Shown piece after piece: positions 61,391 through 64,000 of a stretch of DNA of 64,000 nucleotides; position 1 is the stretch's first letter, and every line of letters starts with the position of its first letter. The stretch is from Cloeon dipterum (Eukaryota > Arthropoda > Insecta > Ephemeroptera > Baetidae): contig NC_088788.1 of the NCBI RefSeq assembly GCF_949628265.1, forward strand, positions 1,116,001-1,180,000, in the 5' to 3' direction. Position numbers and translations under genes: made by a program. The notes beneath the pieces are model-generated. The model was not told the origin of the DNA and ran no database searches. It saw nothing but the letters and a program-made list of their open reading frames with translations.

Positions 61391-64000
61391 ATGCTGGGCA
61401 GAACGGTGATCGTTCCAGCGCTGCTGGCGATTGTTGCGCTGTGGAACAGTCCACTTGTCAGTGCTGGTAAGATTTAATATTCTAATCTTAAGGAGAAAAA
61501 AATTAAAAGTCATTGAATTTAATGCATGCTGACAGTTTTATCTCGGATTGATTGGCACCTTTCTTATTTTATCTTATTTTTTGATGTGTGTGTTTTTTAT
61601 TGATTTATTTTCTCCTCCGGAAAGATGACAAGGCGCGAGTGGTTTGTTACTTCAGCAACTGGGCCATTTACCGGCCGGGCATCGGCCGCTACACCATCGA
61701 TGACATTCCCGGCGACATGTGCACGCACGTCATCTACTCGTTCATCGGCGTCAGCAACGTCACCTGGGAGGTGCTCGTGCTTGACCCTGAGGTGCGTTTT
61801 ACCAATTTGGACGCACAATGGAGGCGTTGCGATTGCGAACTAATAACTAACTGATGATTGCAGAATGACGAGGAAATGCGCGGCTTTGCCAACTTCACGG
61901 CGCTCAAGACCAAGTATCCCGGAATCAAAACGGAACTGGCCGTCGGAGGGTGGGGCGAGGGAGGCCGCAAGTACTCGGAAATGGTCCACGTTGACGCCAG
62001 GAGAGAGTCTTTCATCCGCAGCGTTGTCGGTGAGATTTTAAAAATTCTTTAATTGAATTAAAGTAGATTGATATATTATTTTAATTGTTTGGGTGGGATA
62101 AACAATTTTTTCTACCATTTGCAGGAGTAAAAAACGAGTAAAAATTCAAATTTTCTTGCCAGATTTCAATTCCTCTGGTCGAGATCTGTCCAACGGCGTG
62201 TGAAACCTTTTAGGAAAACTCTTTTTAGTCAAATAAATTAGGATTTCAAGTAAGGAGACAGTGCTAACTTTTTGCAGAAACTTTTCTAAAAAATTTACGC
62301 TGTCACGTACGTCAATTTTGGCTTGAAATGAATCCTAAGGGGTCAGTTGATGCATTGTTTGCGGTATAATTGCAGCTAAAGAGTTGGTATATTGATTTAC
62401 AACCATAGAAACAATAATTATTTGCATTAAACCGATTTAATTCAGAAAGAAAAGACGGAAATCATCAAGAATTCTTTGCTTGCAGAATTCTCGACGCTGA
62501 TTGGCTGACGACGCGCATGTCAGCATCTCCCGCGCAATTCACAACGCATGTAAGCCGTTGCTAGGCAACCGCGGGAGCTGTTAACAAGCGTGTTGCGTCA
62601 GCCAATCAGCGTCCAGGATTCTTACAGCAAAGAATTTTCTGATTTTCGTCTTTTAAATCGGTTTTAATCGACTTTTGATGAATTTCTGCGAATGCAAGTC
62701 GATGAATCAACTCTTTAGCTTCAAATGGGCACCAAAAATCGGTAGCATAGTGGCCAATGCGTCTTACAAGAGGCATTTAAAATATAATTCTTTTGGCGGG
62801 AAAAGGCGTTTGTTACATAATATGGTGTCAATTGAAAATTATTTGAATTTTTTTATGCAACAAACAATTTTTCTAAAATTTGCAAAGATAAAACGAGTTA
62901 AAAATTCAAATTTTACCAATTTTCCTGGATTTTTGGTGTTAATTTTCTCTCTAAACAAATTCCTTTATTTATATTTGAACTGTTTATTTCTTGTAATTTA
63001 TTTTTTTCCTATAAATATATATATTATTTGCCCGATAAATATGAAAATTTGGTCTCATTTGCATATTTCAGAGTTCATGAATCGCTACAACTTCGACGGT
63101 TTCGATTTGGACTGGGAGTACCCCGGCGCTGCGGACCGCGGCGGCAAGTTCACGGACAAGGACAAGTTCTTCTACTTCGTGGAGGAGTTGCGTCGGGCCT
63201 TCGACAACGAGGGCAAGGGCTGGGAAATCACCATGGCGGTTCCCCTGGCCAAATTCCGTCTGAACGAGGGTTACCACGTGCCAGAGTTGTGCGAGCTCAC
63301 CGACGCCATCCACGTGATGGCCTACGATCTCAGAGGCAACTGGGCCGGCTTCGCGGACACGCACAGTCCACTCTACAAGAGGCCGCACGACCAGTGGGCT
63401 TACGAAACGCTCAATGTGGTAATTATTGCAATTTCAAGCCGCCAACAGAGGGCGCCACCGTATTTAATTTAATTTTAAGGCACTTCCGCTGCGATTTCAG
63501 ACTCAATCCTGCTAATTATGCATTCTTCACTTAATTTGCTTTATTTTGACGTGCTGAAAACCAAAATCAGTCTAGCCATTCACCGTAGAAACGTTGGAAA
63601 AGATTTTATATTTAAAAAAATAGTTTTTCACGATTCTACGTCGATTGGCTGAACCGATTTTGGTTTTCAGCACGTCAAAATAAAGAATATTAAGTGAAGA
63701 ATGCACACCAGCAGCATTAAGTCTGAAAATTACAGTTCAAGTGGCTTAAAATTAAATTTATTACGAAAGTGTACGGTGGCGCCATCTCTTGGTGACTTCA
63801 AATACTAACAGCTTATATTCAACAGGTGTTTTTAATTAAAATTTTTAATTTAGAATGACGGTCTGCAATTGTGGGTCGACTTCGGCTGCCCGCCCAACAA
63901 GCTGGTGGTTGGAACGCCTTTCTACGGGCGCTCGTTCACCCTGAGCCAGGGCAACAACAATTACAACCTGGGAACCTACATTAATAAGGAGGCTGGAGGC
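61391..64000 (+). CDS. Cht5: group I chitinase, Cht5-like (5' part; continues beyond window)
   Basis: Glycoside hydrolase family 18 endochitinase, secreted, which degrades old cuticle chitin at moulting. Exons in the window: 61391-61466, 61625-61791, 61864-62029, 63072-63418 and 63854-64000 (open at the edge), 301 residues so far. The signal peptide is residues 1-25, cleaved after LVSA. The mature chain starts [19 protein letters not shown]. Conserved strand 3 is AVGGWGEGG. The catalytic motif [11 protein letters not shown] is at residues 144-154 with proton donor Glu152. [31 protein letters not shown] and [13 protein letters not shown] follow, all closely matching insect Cht5. The rest of the catalytic domain, the Ser/Thr linker and any chitin-binding domain lie outside. 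Intron 4 contains MITE D and intron 5 MITE B. The Cht5 assignment rests on motif similarity recalled from the lepidopteran enzyme. Confidence 0.93.
62155..62815 (+). mobile_element. Cht5: MITE family D, full copy 2 (chitinase intron 4)
   Basis: Colinear with 8155-8900, including the hairpin (AAAGACGGAAATCATC near 62450 and its inverse near 62640), two GATTGGCTGAC/GTCAGCCAATC CCAAT boxes, GTTGCTAGGCAAC at 62557-62569 and the right end TTTTGGCGGGAAAAGGCG. It is flanked by imperfect direct repeats of about 50 bp (about 62107-62155 and 62867-62918). Confidence 0.8.
63425..63810. mobile_element. Cht5: palindromic MITE family B, copy 3 (chitinase intron 5)
   Basis: The left terminus is CGCCAACAGAGGGCGCCACC and the right terminus GGTGGCGCCATCTCTTGG followed by AATACTAAC. 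The inner arms carry TTTTGACGTGCTGAAAACC and CACCGTAGAAACGTTGG with their inverses. It begins only a few bases after the donor at 63419, so the intron is mostly this element. Confidence 0.86.

Noticed and set aside
62675-63472. A 265-residue ORF reading into the chitinase exon
   Set aside because: Its first ~130 residues are MITE D and AT-rich intron sequence upstream of a clear acceptor (ATATTTCAG ending at 63071); only 63072-63418 is coding.

Overview
This is a 64 kb piece of an animal nuclear genome, almost certainly from an arthropod and most likely an insect. The genes are split by GT-AG introns of about 55 bp to 12 kb, the introns and spacers are AT-rich, short palindromic transposons (MITEs) are abundant, and the last gene is a moulting-type group I chitinase (Cht5). 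All genes I could reconstruct lie on the + strand. I assembled each by hand by matching exon phases. The total lengths close exactly on stop codons and, for the conserved families, on the usual family length.

Layout: (1) 1-16.7 kb: an unrecognised 387-residue coiled-coil/Ser-rich protein whose first coding intron (11.8 kb) is full of MITEs. (2) 16.95-19.15 kb: OLA1, an Obg-like ATPase of 396 residues, only about 250 bp downstream. (3) 20.9-21.9 kb: an omega-class glutathione transferase (256 residues). (4) 22.6-28.6 kb: a plexin-domain-containing (PLXDC/TEM7-like) membrane protein (456 residues). (5) 33.0-43.15 kb: an M13 neprilysin-like zinc metallopeptidase (780 residues, 18 coding exons). 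(6) 44.0-59.8 kb: a tandem cluster of four paralogous mucin-like type II membrane proteins. They share a tiny basic first exon and a 119-nt transmembrane exon with identical phases, but each has a completely different Thr/Ser/Pro repeat ectodomain. (7) 60.3-64.0 kb: the promoter and 5' exons of Cht5, running off the window.

The four-gene mucin cluster is the most unusual system here: a conserved membrane anchor carried by four neighbouring genes on four unrelated, fast-evolving repeat arrays. One member has a 25-nt frameshifting insertion and two have signs of very recent array growth. Its function cannot be read from the sequence. Surface coat, gut lining, blood-cell surface or secreted glue after cleavage are all possible.

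Between and inside the genes I found about ten dispersed repeat families (labelled A-K in the entries). Most are fold-back elements. One is a hAT-type non-autonomous element with a perfect 8-bp target duplication and another element nested in it. Families A and C carry palindromic GCGCATGCGC-type sites, and family D carries CCAAT boxes and an X-box, so these MITEs may scatter transcription-factor sites. No tRNA, rRNA, CRISPR or viral genes were seen. The genes do not form one pathway. The only loose theme is extracellular surface and matrix (PLXDC, neprilysin, mucins, chitinase).
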